Positions 1-7,212 of a stretch of DNA of 43,013 nucleotides are shown in pieces; the stretch's first letter is position 1; every line of letters begins with the position of its first letter. The notes beneath the pieces were generated by a model. That model made no database searches, was not told where the DNA came from, and saw only the letters and a program-made list of their open reading frames with translations. The position numbers were made by a program, and so were the translations under genes. The stretch lies in the NCBI GenBank assembly GCA_964425485.1, contig CAYRML010000003.1, forward strand, positions 1 through 43,013. Reading direction: 5' to 3'. Source of the stretch: CAYRML01 sp964425485. GTDB taxonomy: Bacteria > Bacillota > Dehalobacteriia > UBA4068.

Positions 1-98
1 CTGATGGGAGACAGGCATTTTAACATAGCCTCCAATTCTCCCTCCGTCACACCGCGAAAAAGAGGCGTTTTTTTGAAGATAGGAAAATATTTTTTCAT
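1..98 (-). CDS. Crp/Fnr-family transcriptional regulator, N-terminal fragment (cut by window edge)
   Basis: Only the first 32 or so codons are present, reading leftward from an ATG at 96-98. A GGAG Shine-Dalgarno lies just upstream (ATGGAGTAATTA before the ATG). The peptide contains TPLFRGVTEGELEAML, the typical start of the cyclic-nucleotide-like sensor domain of Crp/Fnr regulators. It is divergent from an hcp operon. Known HcpR/Crp-Fnr-type regulators commonly sit beside hcp and control it in response to NO or nitrite, so that role is inferred here from context. The DNA-binding half is outside the window, so the subfamily cannot be named. Confidence 0.7.
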   Translation of the reverse strand, partial: MKKYFPIFKKTPLFRGVTEGELEAMLKCLSPI

Positions 99-187
99 TA
101 ATTACTCCATCTTTTTGTAAATACAACAGCTGTGTTTTAAATATTATAGTACACTGAAGCCATCAAAGTCAAGGAGGCTCTGCCGAA
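99..187. promoter_or_regulatory. Divergent intergenic region between the Crp/Fnr gene and the hcp operon
   Basis: This 89-base AT-rich gap must hold the promoters of both divergent genes. Visible elements are an 8-bp palindrome ACAGCTGT at 126-133 and a -10-like TATTAT at 142-147 for the rightward operon; no good -35 precedes it at standard spacing. A poor -35 plus a palindrome would fit activation by the adjacent Crp/Fnr protein, but this is inference. The operon's Shine-Dalgarno AAGGAGG is at 171-177. Confidence 0.3.
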
Positions 188-691
188 GTGAGAAGAAAAG
201 ATCGGGAAATGGATAAAGATTTTGCCTTGGCCGTGGTCGACAAATGCGAATATGCCGCTCTGGCGCTGTTCGCCGCAGACGGATTCCCCTATTGCCTGCC
301 AATTACTATTGCCAGAGATGGCGATCACATCTATTTTCACAGCGCCAAAGAAGGCAAAAAGATCGAGGCTCTGCACCAAGATCCGCATGTCTGCCTGGCC
401 TGTGTCGGTGATACGCAGCGGCTGGAGCATAAATTTACCACGGAATTTGAATCCGCCATCGTCTTCGGCCTGGCTGCAGAAGTTACTGAAAAAGAGGAAA
501 AACTCCTGGCCCTGCGGCTTTTATGCCAGCGGCACAATCCGGACAATATGAGCAAATTTGCCGAGGCCGCGCGAAAAGGGCTCCCTCGTACCGCCATCTG
601 GCGCATCACTATTCAGGAGATCACAGGCAAACGTAAAAAGTATGACCAAGAAGGTAAGGAAATGAAATTCGGGAGGATGGAACAATGCTGA
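188..691 (+). CDS. Pyridoxamine 5'-phosphate oxidase family protein (FMN-binding split barrel, NimA-like)
   Basis: The product is 167 residues. It starts at a GTG ten bases after a strong AAGGAGG at 171-177, and the first residues MRRKDREM match the usual opening of NimA-like split-barrel flavoproteins. The fold family binds FMN (or heme in some members) and includes 5-nitroimidazole reductases. The middle part (LPITIARDGDHIYFHSAKEGKKIEAL) has the expected beta-strand pattern with a conserved H-S-A. It is the first gene of an operon with a ferredoxin and hcp; its last 7 bases overlap the ferredoxin start. A redox or nitrosative-stress role follows from that context; the substrate is unknown. 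Confidence 0.8.
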   Translation: MRRKDREMDKDFALAVVDKCEYAALALFAADGFPYCLPITIARDGDHIYFHSAKEGKKIEALHQDPHVCLACVGDTQRLEHKFTTEFESAIVFGLAAEVTEKEEKLLALRLLCQRHNPDNMSKFAEAARKGLPRTAIWRITIQEITGKRKKYDQEGKEMKFGRMEQC

Positions 692-1380
692 GAAGAATTA
701 TTGAAATCGACGAGGAAAAATGCAATGGCTGCGGCGCCTGCGCCGAGGCCTGTCATGAAGGCGCTATTGCCATGATCGACGGCAAAGCCAAGCTTGTGCG
801 TGACGACTATTGCGACGGACTGGGAGATTGCCTGCCCGCCTGTCCCACCGACGCCATCAGCTTTGTAGAACGCGAGGCTGCGGCCTATGATGAAAAGGCT
901 GTACAGGCTAAAAAAGCGCAAGCTGCCGACTCCTTGCCCTGCGGCTGCCCCGGCACTCATGTGCAGAGCATCAGCCATGAGCAGACTAATGTTTGCACCA
1001 CCAACACACCCAGTGCTTCCCGTTTATCCCAGTGGCCTGTCAAAATCAAGCTGGTACCCGTCAAGGCACCTTTTTTTGCCGGGGCCAATCTGCTGGTGGC
1101 TGCTGACTGTACAGCCTATGCCTATGGCGATTTTCATGAGCGCTTCATCAAAAATCATGTTACGCTGATCGGCTGCCCCAAACTGGATGATGTGGACTAT
1201 TCGCAAAAGCTGACCGACATCATCCGAGAAAATGATATCAAAAGCGTCACTGTCGTTCGCATGGAAGTGCCTTGCTGCGGCGGCCTAGAAAACGCCGTCA
1301 AAAAAGCGCTGCAAGACAGTGGCAAATTCATCCCCTGGCAGATTGTCACTATTTCTGCCAAAGGACAGATAATCGAATAA
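685..1380 (+). CDS. Two-cluster ferredoxin-type protein linked to hcp
   Basis: This 231-residue protein has an N-terminal bacterial-ferredoxin module and a longer C-terminal domain. Cluster 1 is complete (Cys13, 16, 19, 23). The second motif is C43-DGL-G-D-C49-LPA-C53-P, with Leu46 where a standard 4Fe-4S motif has Cys. That site may therefore hold a 3Fe-4S or unusual cluster. The C-terminal part contains ADCTAYAYG and a VPCCGG motif near the end, typical of ferredoxins encoded beside hcp. It starts inside the preceding gene (ATG at 685) and ends 24 bases before hcp. It probably supplies electrons to Hcp, by inference from position. Confidence 0.8.
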   Translation: MLRRIIEIDEEKCNGCGACAEACHEGAIAMIDGKAKLVRDDYCDGLGDCLPACPTDAISFVEREAAAYDEKAVQAKKAQAADSLPCGCPGTHVQSISHEQTNVCTTNTPSASRLSQWPVKIKLVPVKAPFFAGANLLVAADCTAYAYGDFHERFIKNHVTLIGCPKLDDVDYSQKLTDIIRENDIKSVTVVRMEVPCCGGLENAVKKALQDSGKFIPWQIVTISAKGQIIE

Positions 1381-1404
1381 AAAATCTAGGAAGGAGAATG
1401 TAAA

Positions 1405-2973
1405 ATGGAAAATATGTTTTGCTTTCAATGTGAACAAACAGCAGGTGGCAAAGGCTGCACCGGCAAAGCTGGCGTTTGCGGCAAGTCCGCCGCCACAGCC
1501 AATGCTCAGGATGATCTGACCCGTGCCCTCATCAACCTGGCGCTGGAAACGGATGGACAACCCCTAAACGATGAAATGCGCAAAGTCATGCTGGAAGGGC
1601 TTTTCGCCACCGTGACCAATGTCAATTTTGATGAACAAAGAGTGAGCGAACTGACGGAAAAAGTGATCGCCCTTATCCCCAATCAGAAAGGCGGTGCCTG
1701 CGCCCCCAGCGGCCAGCCGCTGAAACTGTGGTCGGCGCCAGAAGATATCCGCTCTCTGAAATCCCTAATCCTGTTCGGACTACGCGGTATGGCGGCCTAT
1801 GCCTATCATGCCCTTAACCTGGGCTATCGCGATGACGTCATCAGCGATTGCTGCTTTGAAGGCCTGCGCACTATCGGTAATCACCAGGCCGGTATGGAGC
1901 AGCTGCTGCCCATGGTGCTGAAAGTGGGCGAAGTCAATCTGCGCTGCATGGAGCTTTTGGATCAAGCCAATACGGAAACCTATGGCACTCCGGAACCGGT
2001 AACTTTGCCGCTGAAGATTGAAAAAGGACCCTTTATCGTCATCACCGGCCATGATTTGCTGGATTTGGAGCTGTTACTTAAGCAGACCGAAGGCAAAGGC
2101 ATCAATATCTATACCCATGGCGAAATGCTGCCGGCCAATGCTTATCCCAAGCTTAAAGCCTATAAACACCTGAAAGGTAATTTTGGCACGGCTTGGCAGA
2201 ATCAACAGAAAGAATTTGTCGATTTGCCGGCACCCGTAGTCTTTACCACCAACTGCATTATGCCGCCGCGTGACAGCTACAGCGGTAATATCTTCACCAC
2301 GGAAGTGGTAGCTTATCCCGGTCTCAAACATATCGGCCCTGACAAGGATTTTACTCCTGTCATCGAAAAGGCTTTGGAACTTGGCGGATATAGCGAAGAC
2401 AAAACTTTTACCGGCGTCAATGGCGGCCATCAGGTCAGCACAGGCTTTGCCCATGGCACCGTGCTTTCGTTGGCTGATAAAGTCGTCGAAGCTGTGAAGT
2501 CGGGCCAGATCAGCCATTTCTTCCTGGTGGGCGGCTGCGACGGCGCCAGACCCGGCCGCAACTATTATACTGATTTTGTGAAAATGACGCCGCCCGACAG
2601 CGTAGTGCTGACCTTGGCTTGCGGCAAATACCGCTTCAATGACCTGGATCTTGGCACCGTAGCCGGACTGCCCCGTATCATGGATATGGGCCAATGCAAT
2701 GATGCCTACAGCGCCATCAAGGTAGCTGTGGCTTTGGCGGAAGCTTTTGACTGCAGCGTTAATGATTTACCACTCTCCCTGGTGTTGTCCTGGTATGAGC
2801 AAAAAGCGGTCTGCATTCTTTTGACATTGCTATATCTCGGCATCAAGAATATCCGACTCGGCCCCTCCCTGCCGGCCTGCGTCTCGCCCGCCGTTTTGAA
2901 AGTGCTGGTGGATAATTTTGCCATCGCTCCCATCACCACCCCGGAAGCCGATTTGAAAGCCATGCTTAAATAA
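1405..2973 (+). CDS. hcp: Hybrid cluster protein (hydroxylamine reductase / NO reductase)
   Basis: The protein is 522 residues, preceded by AGGAAGGAG. Hcp carries an N-terminal Fe-S cluster and a hybrid Fe-S-O cluster; it reduces hydroxylamine in vitro and is thought to act on NO in vivo. The N-terminal ligands are Cys6, Cys9, Cys18 and Cys25 (C-x2-C-x8-C-x6-C). Hybrid-cluster motifs are visible: HGEMLPA, TTNCIMPP, GGCDGARPGRNYYTDF, LACGKYRFN and WYEQKAV. It is the third and last gene of the operon with a split-barrel flavoprotein and a ferredoxin, and ends just before a strong terminator. Length and motifs are complete, so the assignment is secure. Confidence 0.96.
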   Translation: MENMFCFQCEQTAGGKGCTGKAGVCGKSAATANAQDDLTRALINLALETDGQPLNDEMRKVMLEGLFATVTNVNFDEQRVSELTEKVIALIPNQKGGACAPSGQPLKLWSAPEDIRSLKSLILFGLRGMAAYAYHALNLGYRDDVISDCCFEGLRTIGNHQAGMEQLLPMVLKVGEVNLRCMELLDQANTETYGTPEPVTLPLKIEKGPFIVITGHDLLDLELLLKQTEGKGINIYTHGEMLPANAYPKLKAYKHLKGNFGTAWQNQQKEFVDLPAPVVFTTNCIMPPRDSYSGNIFTTEVVAYPGLKHIGPDKDFTPVIEKALELGGYSEDKTFTGVNGGHQVSTGFAHGTVLSLADKVVEAVKSGQISHFFLVGGCDGARPGRNYYTDFVKMTPPDSVVLTLACGKYRFNDLDLGTVAGLPRIMDMGQCNDAYSAIKVAVALAEAFDCSVNDLPLSLVLSWYEQKAVCILLTLLYLGIKNIRLGPSLPACVSPAVLKVLVDNFAIAPITTPEADLKAMLK

Positions 2974-3012
2974 AGCAATTATCTCATCTGAGTTGCCATC
3001 CATAAAAAAAAA

Positions 3013-3045
3013 ACAGGCCGCGAATTGTTCGCAGCCTGTTTTTGT
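3013..3045. terminator. Bidirectional intrinsic terminator between hcp and the metallophosphoesterase gene
   Basis: ACAGGCcGCGAA (3013-3024) pairs with TTCGCaGCCTGT (3028-3039), leaving one mismatch and a 3-base loop. A run of T follows on the plus strand and a run of ten A precedes it. It can end hcp rightward and the convergent phosphoesterase gene leftward. Confidence 0.85.
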
Positions 3046-3059
3046 TTGTCTGCATCACA

Positions 3060-3911
3060 TTAATTATCCATCATCAAAGTTACAATAACCAGCTCTGGTC
3101 GATTATTGATGCGGAAGGGGAAAAGGCTGTTGCCCAAGCCGCGGCTGACAATCATGTCGGTGCGGCCATCTTTATAAATACCCTCGCTGTATTTGGGCAA
3201 AAATCCCTGGTTGGGAGCTACCAGCCCCCCGATCAAGGGCAGCCGCACCTGGCCGCCATGGGCATGGCCGCATAAAACTAAATCTATATTATTAGCCGCA
3301 TATACGGCAAAAAGCTCCGGCCTATGTGATAAGAGGATGGTGAATTGGCTGTCATCCGCCAGGGCCTGGAGCCTGGCAGCCGTTGTCCCGGACATGGGCG
3401 CAAAAGCAGGATCATCAAGGCCCAGCAGCCGGATGGAGGCATGTCCGCGCTCCAGCTGCACGCTCCGATCATGCAGTATGGTCACGCCGGCCTGCTGCAT
3501 TTGCTCTTCCAAGGCCGCATAGGCGGCGACGCGGGATTCATGGTTGCCCGTCACATAATAGACCGGCGCAATCTGGACCGCCGCCTCGATGAACTCCATG
3601 GCTGTGCCTATATCCGTGCGGCGGGAATCGACCAGGTCACCGGTGACGGCAATCAGATCGGGCCGGGCCGCCCGCACCTGGCGGATGAGCTCCGCCTGAC
3701 CGCGGCCGAACTGCGCATTGTGTAAATCCGACACTTGCACAATGGTAAAACCGTGAAAAGGCTCGGTGATCTTTTGGTCCTGAATCAGGTGACGGCTGAC
3801 CTGGAGGGAACTATTGCCCCAATAGATCCAGAGCGAAAGCAGCGCTACCAGCACTGCCGCCATGATAAGAACTGCTAATTTTCCTCTTTTTCTGCCGGCG
3901 ATCGCTGGCAT
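3060..3911 (-). CDS. Membrane-anchored metallophosphoesterase (YkuE-like calcineurin family)
   Basis: The protein has 283 residues from an ATG at 3909-3911, preceded by GGAAGGGGGTGG. A GTG 24 bases upstream would add eight residues but has no better ribosome site. A basic N-terminus and one membrane segment (about residues 12-31) anchor a catalytic domain facing out. The binuclear metal motifs are all present in order: SDLHN, GDLVDSR, GNHE, SHRPE and GHAHGGQ. Members hydrolyse phosphodiesters or phosphomonoesters, including lipid-linked substrates; the substrate here is not known. The gene stands alone and converges on hcp. Confidence 0.85.
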   Translation of the reverse strand: MPAIAGRKRGKLAVLIMAAVLVALLSLWIYWGNSSLQVSRHLIQDQKITEPFHGFTIVQVSDLHNAQFGRGQAELIRQVRAARPDLIAVTGDLVDSRRTDIGTAMEFIEAAVQIAPVYYVTGNHESRVAAYAALEEQMQQAGVTILHDRSVQLERGHASIRLLGLDDPAFAPMSGTTAARLQALADDSQFTILLSHRPELFAVYAANNIDLVLCGHAHGGQVRLPLIGGLVAPNQGFLPKYSEGIYKDGRTDMIVSRGLGNSLFPFRINNRPELVIVTLMMDN

Positions 3912-4014
3912 CAAGCCACCCCCTTCCAACGCCACTTATTTCTTTATCATAGCAGACAGCGCGGCAGGCGGCAAGGTTCCGGCTCACCTTTTGCAAGTGG
4001 ATTAGATAGCAAAA

Positions 4015-4050
4015 GAGAGGCGTTTTAAGTAAACGCCTCTCTTTTTTTTC
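4015..4050. terminator. Intrinsic terminator downstream of the nitroreductase gene
   Basis: GAGAGGCGTTT (4015-4025) pairs perfectly with AAACGCCTCTC (4031-4041) over a 5-base loop. Nine T follow on the plus strand and four A flank the minus-strand side. It lies between the nitroreductase stop and the phosphoesterase start. It probably ends the leftward nitroreductase transcript, although its longer T run faces right. Confidence 0.65.
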
Positions 4051-4073
4051 TCTCATGCGGCCGCCGGATTCTT

Positions 4074-4607
4074 TCAGCGGATAAAATCCGTTACAATATT
4101 TTCCCTAGTGAGGGGCTGTGCAACTACCTCTTGGGCGGCTTTGCCCACACCTACCATGGCCGCGGGGAAAAATCCCTCCGGCACCTGGGCCGCGGCATAA
4201 AACTCGGCATTATCAGCCAATATATAAGGTACAGCAAAAAGATAGATACTGCCCAGGCCCAGGTCCGTGGCGGCCAGCATCATATTTTCTATAATGCATG
4301 AGGCATTGCAATAGGCCAACGCTTTTGTCCGCTCGTCATCATTTTTGCCGCAGACCAGGATCAAAGTCGGCGCGCCATAAGTCGGATGCTCGCCAATCTT
4401 ATCAAAGGTGCCAAAGGCAGCTGCCTCCATCTTGTTTATAAAATCCCGATCCTGGATGACGGTCAGCTTGACATTTTCATATATCTTGCGGGCCACAGGC
4501 GCAGCATTGGCCGCCGCCAAAATCAAATCCAGCTCCTTTTCCGTTAACTGCTGCCCACTGTAAGCACGGCATGATCGCCGGGCGGCAATGGCTTCCATCG
4601 TCTCCAT
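4074..4607 (-). CDS. Nitroreductase family protein
   Basis: This 177-residue protein starts at an ATG preceded by GGAGGAGGTG. The opening ETMEAIAARRSCRAYS is the classical FMN-binding start (R-R-S-x-R-x-Y/F) of nitroreductases, and GLGSIYLFAVPYIL and FFPAAMVGVG match the later conserved segments. Such flavoenzymes use NAD(P)H to reduce nitro compounds, quinones or flavins; the short length resembles anaerobe nitroreductases. It has its own promoter (4641-4669) and is divergent from the aromatic operon. The physiological substrate cannot be read from the sequence. Confidence 0.88.
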   Translation of the reverse strand: METMEAIAARRSCRAYSGQQLTEKELDLILAAANAAPVARKIYENVKLTVIQDRDFINKMEAAAFGTFDKIGEHPTYGAPTLILVCGKNDDERTKALAYCNASCIIENMMLAATDLGLGSIYLFAVPYILADNAEFYAAAQVPEGFFPAAMVGVGKAAQEVVAQPLTRENIVTDFIR

Positions 4608-4640
4608 AAAGACACCTCCTCCATATTTTTGGGCAGCTAA

Positions 4641-4669
4641 ATTATACTATATAAAAAGCCGATGCACAA
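4641..4669 (-). promoter_or_regulatory. Sigma-A-type promoter of the nitroreductase gene
   Basis: On the minus strand TTGTGC (4664-4669) is separated by exactly 17 bases from a perfect TATAAT (4641-4646). It lies about 35 bases upstream of the nitroreductase start codon. Confidence 0.7.
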
Positions 4670-4722
4670 GAAAATTAACATGCACTCTTGCCGGCCGGGT
4701 AAGCGGCTTGCCGAAATTTTTC

Positions 4723-4751
4723 TTGACAGTCATCATCATGCATGATAAAAT
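4723..4751 (+). promoter_or_regulatory. Strong sigma-A-type promoter of the attenuated aroF-pheA operon
   Basis: A perfect TTGACA (4723-4728) is followed after 17 bases by TAAAAT (4746-4751). Transcription would begin near 4758, giving a leader of roughly 230 bases before the DAHP synthase start codon. Confidence 0.85.
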
Positions 4752-4807
4752 GCTATCAATCTTTAAGCAAAAACGAATATTATATATTAAGCAGAAAGGA
4801 CAGAGCA

Positions 4808-4897
4808 ATGATACTCTTGACGGCAGCAAACTTTAGCTTTAGCTTTAACTTCTTTTGGTTTTCTCCAGAAGGGGTGATTTGTGCTGCCAAAAGCTAG
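4808..4897 (+). CDS. Phenylalanine leader peptide (29 residues) of the aroF-pheA attenuator
   Basis: A short frame runs from ATG 4808 to TAG 4895-4897, with AAAGGA seven bases upstream of the start. Residues 9-18 read F-S-F-S-F-N-F-F-W-F: six Phe codons and one Trp codon in ten. This density of the pathway end product is the hallmark of leader peptides that sense charged tRNA by ribosome stalling, as in pheL of enteric bacteria. It sits between a strong promoter and a terminator hairpin upstream of the Phe-biosynthesis genes. The encoded peptide itself probably has no function. Confidence 0.88.
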   Translation: MILLTAANFSFSFNFFWFSPEGVICAAKS

Positions 4898-4976
4898 ATG
4901 TCCGAAACCGCTGCTAACGGATTAAGGGATCAAAGGGGCTGTGCAGAATCACATCTGTACAGCCCCTTATTTTTTT
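4822..4976 (+). promoter_or_regulatory. Transcription attenuator controlled by Phe-tRNA supply
   Basis: Three mutually exclusive pairings can be drawn by eye. Pause hairpin: GGCAGCA 4822-4828 with TGCTGCC 4882-4888. Antiterminator: GTGATTTGTGCTGCC 4874-4888 with 4937-4952, allowing one bulged A (4945), one T-T mismatch and some G-T pairs. Terminator: 4933-4947 with 4954-4968 (15 bp, one G-T pair, 6-base loop), then A and seven T. A ribosome stalled at the Phe codons (4832-4861) would mask the first arm and free the second to block the terminator. This is inference from base pairing, but the parts are in the right order and spacing. Confidence 0.82.
4933..4976 (+). terminator. Attenuator terminator hairpin before the DAHP synthase gene
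   Basis: A 15-bp stem (4933-4947 with 4954-4968) is followed by A and seven T, ending one base before the GGAGGGGG ribosome site of the DAHP synthase gene. It would stop transcription before the operon unless the alternative leader pairing forms. Confidence 0.9.
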
Positions 4977-4991
4977 GGAGGGGGAAATATC

Positions 4992-5999
4992 ATGATCGTG
5001 GTACTAAAAAAAGGAACAACAAGCGAGCAAAGGCATAATCTCTGCCAATGGTTCAAGGAGATGGGGCTTGACGTCTACTTTCCGCCGGACAACGAATATC
5101 ATAATCTGATCGGGCTGATCGGCGATACCAGCAAAGTGGATATCAGCCTGGTGGAGAGCCTGTCATTTATCGAATCGGTCAAGCGTATCAGTGAGCCGTT
5201 CAAAAAGGCCAACCGCAAATTCCACGGCGAGGATTCCGTGATAGATATCGCCGGCGTTAAGATCGGCGGCGGCAATTTCCAGATCATTGCCGGCCCCTGT
5301 TCCGTTGAATCCAAAGACCAGATTCTGGCCGTGGCCACAAGCGTCAAGGACTCCGGCGCCTCCATCTTGCGGGGTGGCGCCTTTAAACCGCGCACCTCCC
5401 CTTATGATTTCCAAGGACTGCACGCCGATGGTATCGAGCTGTTGCTGGAGGCCAAAAAACAGACCGGACTACCTATCATCTCCGAAATCATAAACGCTAA
5501 TGATTTGCCTCTGTTTGAGCAGGTGGATATCGTCCAGGTGGGCGCCCGCAATATGCAGAATTTTGAATTGCTGAAGGTGCTTGGCCGCACGCAAAAAGTC
5601 ATACTGCTGAAACGCGGCCTGGCTAATACGCTCAAAGAGCTGCTGATGAGCGCCGAATATATCATGGCCGGCGGCAATGAAAATGTCATATTGTGCGAGC
5701 GCGGCATCCGCACCTTCGAAACTTATACCAGAAATACGCTGGATCTGTCGGCCGTACCGGCCCTGCACGAAATGACTCATCTGCCCGTGGTGGTTGATCC
5801 CAGCCATTCCACCGGCATATCACGCCTGGTCGAGCCTATGGCATTGGCCGCGGCGGCCGCCGGAGCGGATGGGCTGATGATCGAGGTGCACAATGATCCG
5901 CAACATGCCCTGTGCGACGGCCCGCAATCTCTGACGCCGGAACAATTCAAGCATGTGGCCGCACGCCTGCGCCGCATACGCCAGGCCCTGCTGCCCTAA
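4992..5999 (+). CDS. aroF: 3-deoxy-7-phosphoheptulonate synthase (DAHP synthase, type I-beta)
   Basis: The enzyme joins phosphoenolpyruvate and erythrose 4-phosphate, the first step of the shikimate pathway. The true start is ATG 4992, after GGAGGGGG; an upstream in-frame start at 4941 lies inside the terminator hairpin and is rejected. That gives 335 residues. Residues 1 to about 75 form the ferredoxin-like regulatory domain seen in Thermotoga-type enzymes, which mediates feedback by aromatic amino acids. The barrel follows with AGPCSVES (100-107), RGGAFKPRTSPY (about 127-138) and VVDPSHSTG near the end. It precedes pheA by 49 bases, so the operon seems dedicated to Phe synthesis. Confidence 0.95.
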   Translation: MIVVLKKGTTSEQRHNLCQWFKEMGLDVYFPPDNEYHNLIGLIGDTSKVDISLVESLSFIESVKRISEPFKKANRKFHGEDSVIDIAGVKIGGGNFQIIAGPCSVESKDQILAVATSVKDSGASILRGGAFKPRTSPYDFQGLHADGIELLLEAKKQTGLPIISEIINANDLPLFEQVDIVQVGARNMQNFELLKVLGRTQKVILLKRGLANTLKELLMSAEYIMAGGNENVILCERGIRTFETYTRNTLDLSAVPALHEMTHLPVVVDPSHSTGISRLVEPMALAAAAAGADGLMIEVHNDPQHALCDGPQSLTPEQFKHVAARLRRIRQALLP

Positions 6000-6048
6000 A
6001 ACAGGGCTTATAACAGGCTATAAACACAAAAATATAAGGAGAATTATT

Positions 6049-7191
6049 ATGGAACTGAAACAACTGCGCCAAGAAATTGATAAAATTGATGAGCAACTGA
6101 CCGAGCTGCTGACTCAAAGAATGGAAGTCTCCGCCCGCATCGCCCACTATAAGGTGGAGCATAATCTGCCTGTTTATGACCCTCAACTGGAAAGACAAAA
6201 ACGCGCGAACATGGCCGAAAAAGTGGGCGATGAGCTGGCTCCGGCCACTGATGCCCTCTTTTCTCTGCTGTTTGACCTCAGTCGCTCCTGTCAAAATCAG
6301 ATCACGGCCGGCGAAACCCCGGTCAAGGCCGATATCCGTCGTGCCCTGGCAGAAACGGATAAAATCTTCCCCACGCGGCCTATCGTGGCCTGCCAGGGCG
6401 TGGAGGGCGCCTTCTCGCAGCAGGCCTGCGAGCGCATCTTTCCCTCTGCCAGCATCATGTATTTCAACACCTTCGAAGGCGTTTTTGCCGCCATCGAGCA
6501 AGGCCTGTGCCGCTATGGCGTGCTGCCTTTGGAAAATAGCACCGCCGGCTCGGTCAACCGCATCTATGATCTGATGATGAAGCATAATTTTTTCATCGTG
6601 CGCAGCAGTCGGGTCAAGGTCGATCACTGTCTGTTGGCCAATAAAATGACAAAAATCAGCGATATCCGCGAGATCTACTCCCATGAGCAGGCCATTTCCC
6701 AATGCACGGATATGCTGAAGAAATTTGATAATGTCAGGGTCATCCCCTGCGAAAATACCGCAGCCGCGGCCAAAATGATATTCGAATCCGGCCGCACCGA
6801 CGCGGCAGCCCTCTCTTCCCGCAACTGCGCGGAAATCTATGGCTTGGACTGCCTGCTGGAATCCGTGCAGGATCAGGGTAATAATTATACCCGCTTCATC
6901 TGCATTTCCCGCGAGCTGGAGATATATCCCGGCGCCAATCGTACCAGCCTTATGCTGGTGCTGCCCAATCGGCAAGGCTCCTTATACCGGGCGCTTTCCC
7001 GCTTCAATGCGCTGGGCATCAATCTGCTGAAGCTGGAAAGCCGGCCGCTGCCCAATAGCGATTTCGAGTTCATGTTCTACTTTGATCTGGAAATGTCGGC
7101 CCAATCCGATGTCTTTTTGCGCATGTTCGACGATCTGAGCGGGCTGAGCACCAATATTAAATATCTGGGCACCTATTCCGAAGTGATCTGA
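6049..7191 (+). CDS. pheA: Bifunctional chorismate mutase / prephenate dehydratase (P-protein)
   Basis: The protein has 380 residues from ATG 6049, after AAGGAG; longer upstream frames overlap aroF and lack a ribosome site. Residues 1-85 are an AroQ-type chorismate mutase helix bundle (LRQEIDKIDEQLTELL, then R-A-hydrophobic repeats). Residues about 110-285 are prephenate dehydratase, with GVEGAFSQQA, PLENSTAGSV and the catalytic T281-R-F. Residues about 298-380 are an ACT domain whose LESRP (329-333) is the Phe-binding motif. It turns chorismate into phenylpyruvate, with Phe feedback predicted. The fused form is typical of Proteobacteria; many Bacillota have separate enzymes. Confidence 0.95.
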   Translation: MELKQLRQEIDKIDEQLTELLTQRMEVSARIAHYKVEHNLPVYDPQLERQKRANMAEKVGDELAPATDALFSLLFDLSRSCQNQITAGETPVKADIRRALAETDKIFPTRPIVACQGVEGAFSQQACERIFPSASIMYFNTFEGVFAAIEQGLCRYGVLPLENSTAGSVNRIYDLMMKHNFFIVRSSRVKVDHCLLANKMTKISDIREIYSHEQAISQCTDMLKKFDNVRVIPCENTAAAAKMIFESGRTDAAALSSRNCAEIYGLDCLLESVQDQGNNYTRFICISRELEIYPGANRTSLMLVLPNRQGSLYRALSRFNALGINLLKLESRPLPNSDFEFMFYFDLEMSAQSDVFLRMFDDLSGLSTNIKYLGTYSEVI

Positions 7192-7212
7192 GCACGGGGC
7201 AGACCCCTCTTG

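Noticed and set aside
5947..6975. 342-residue open frame on the minus strand under pheA
   Set aside because: It lies opposite a gene with complete enzyme motifs, lacks a ribosome site and matches no family; it is a shadow of pheA codon bias.
7192..7212. Small GGGG/CCCC hairpin between pheA and the racemase gene
   Set aside because: The stem is only four pairs and no T run follows, so a terminator cannot be supported.
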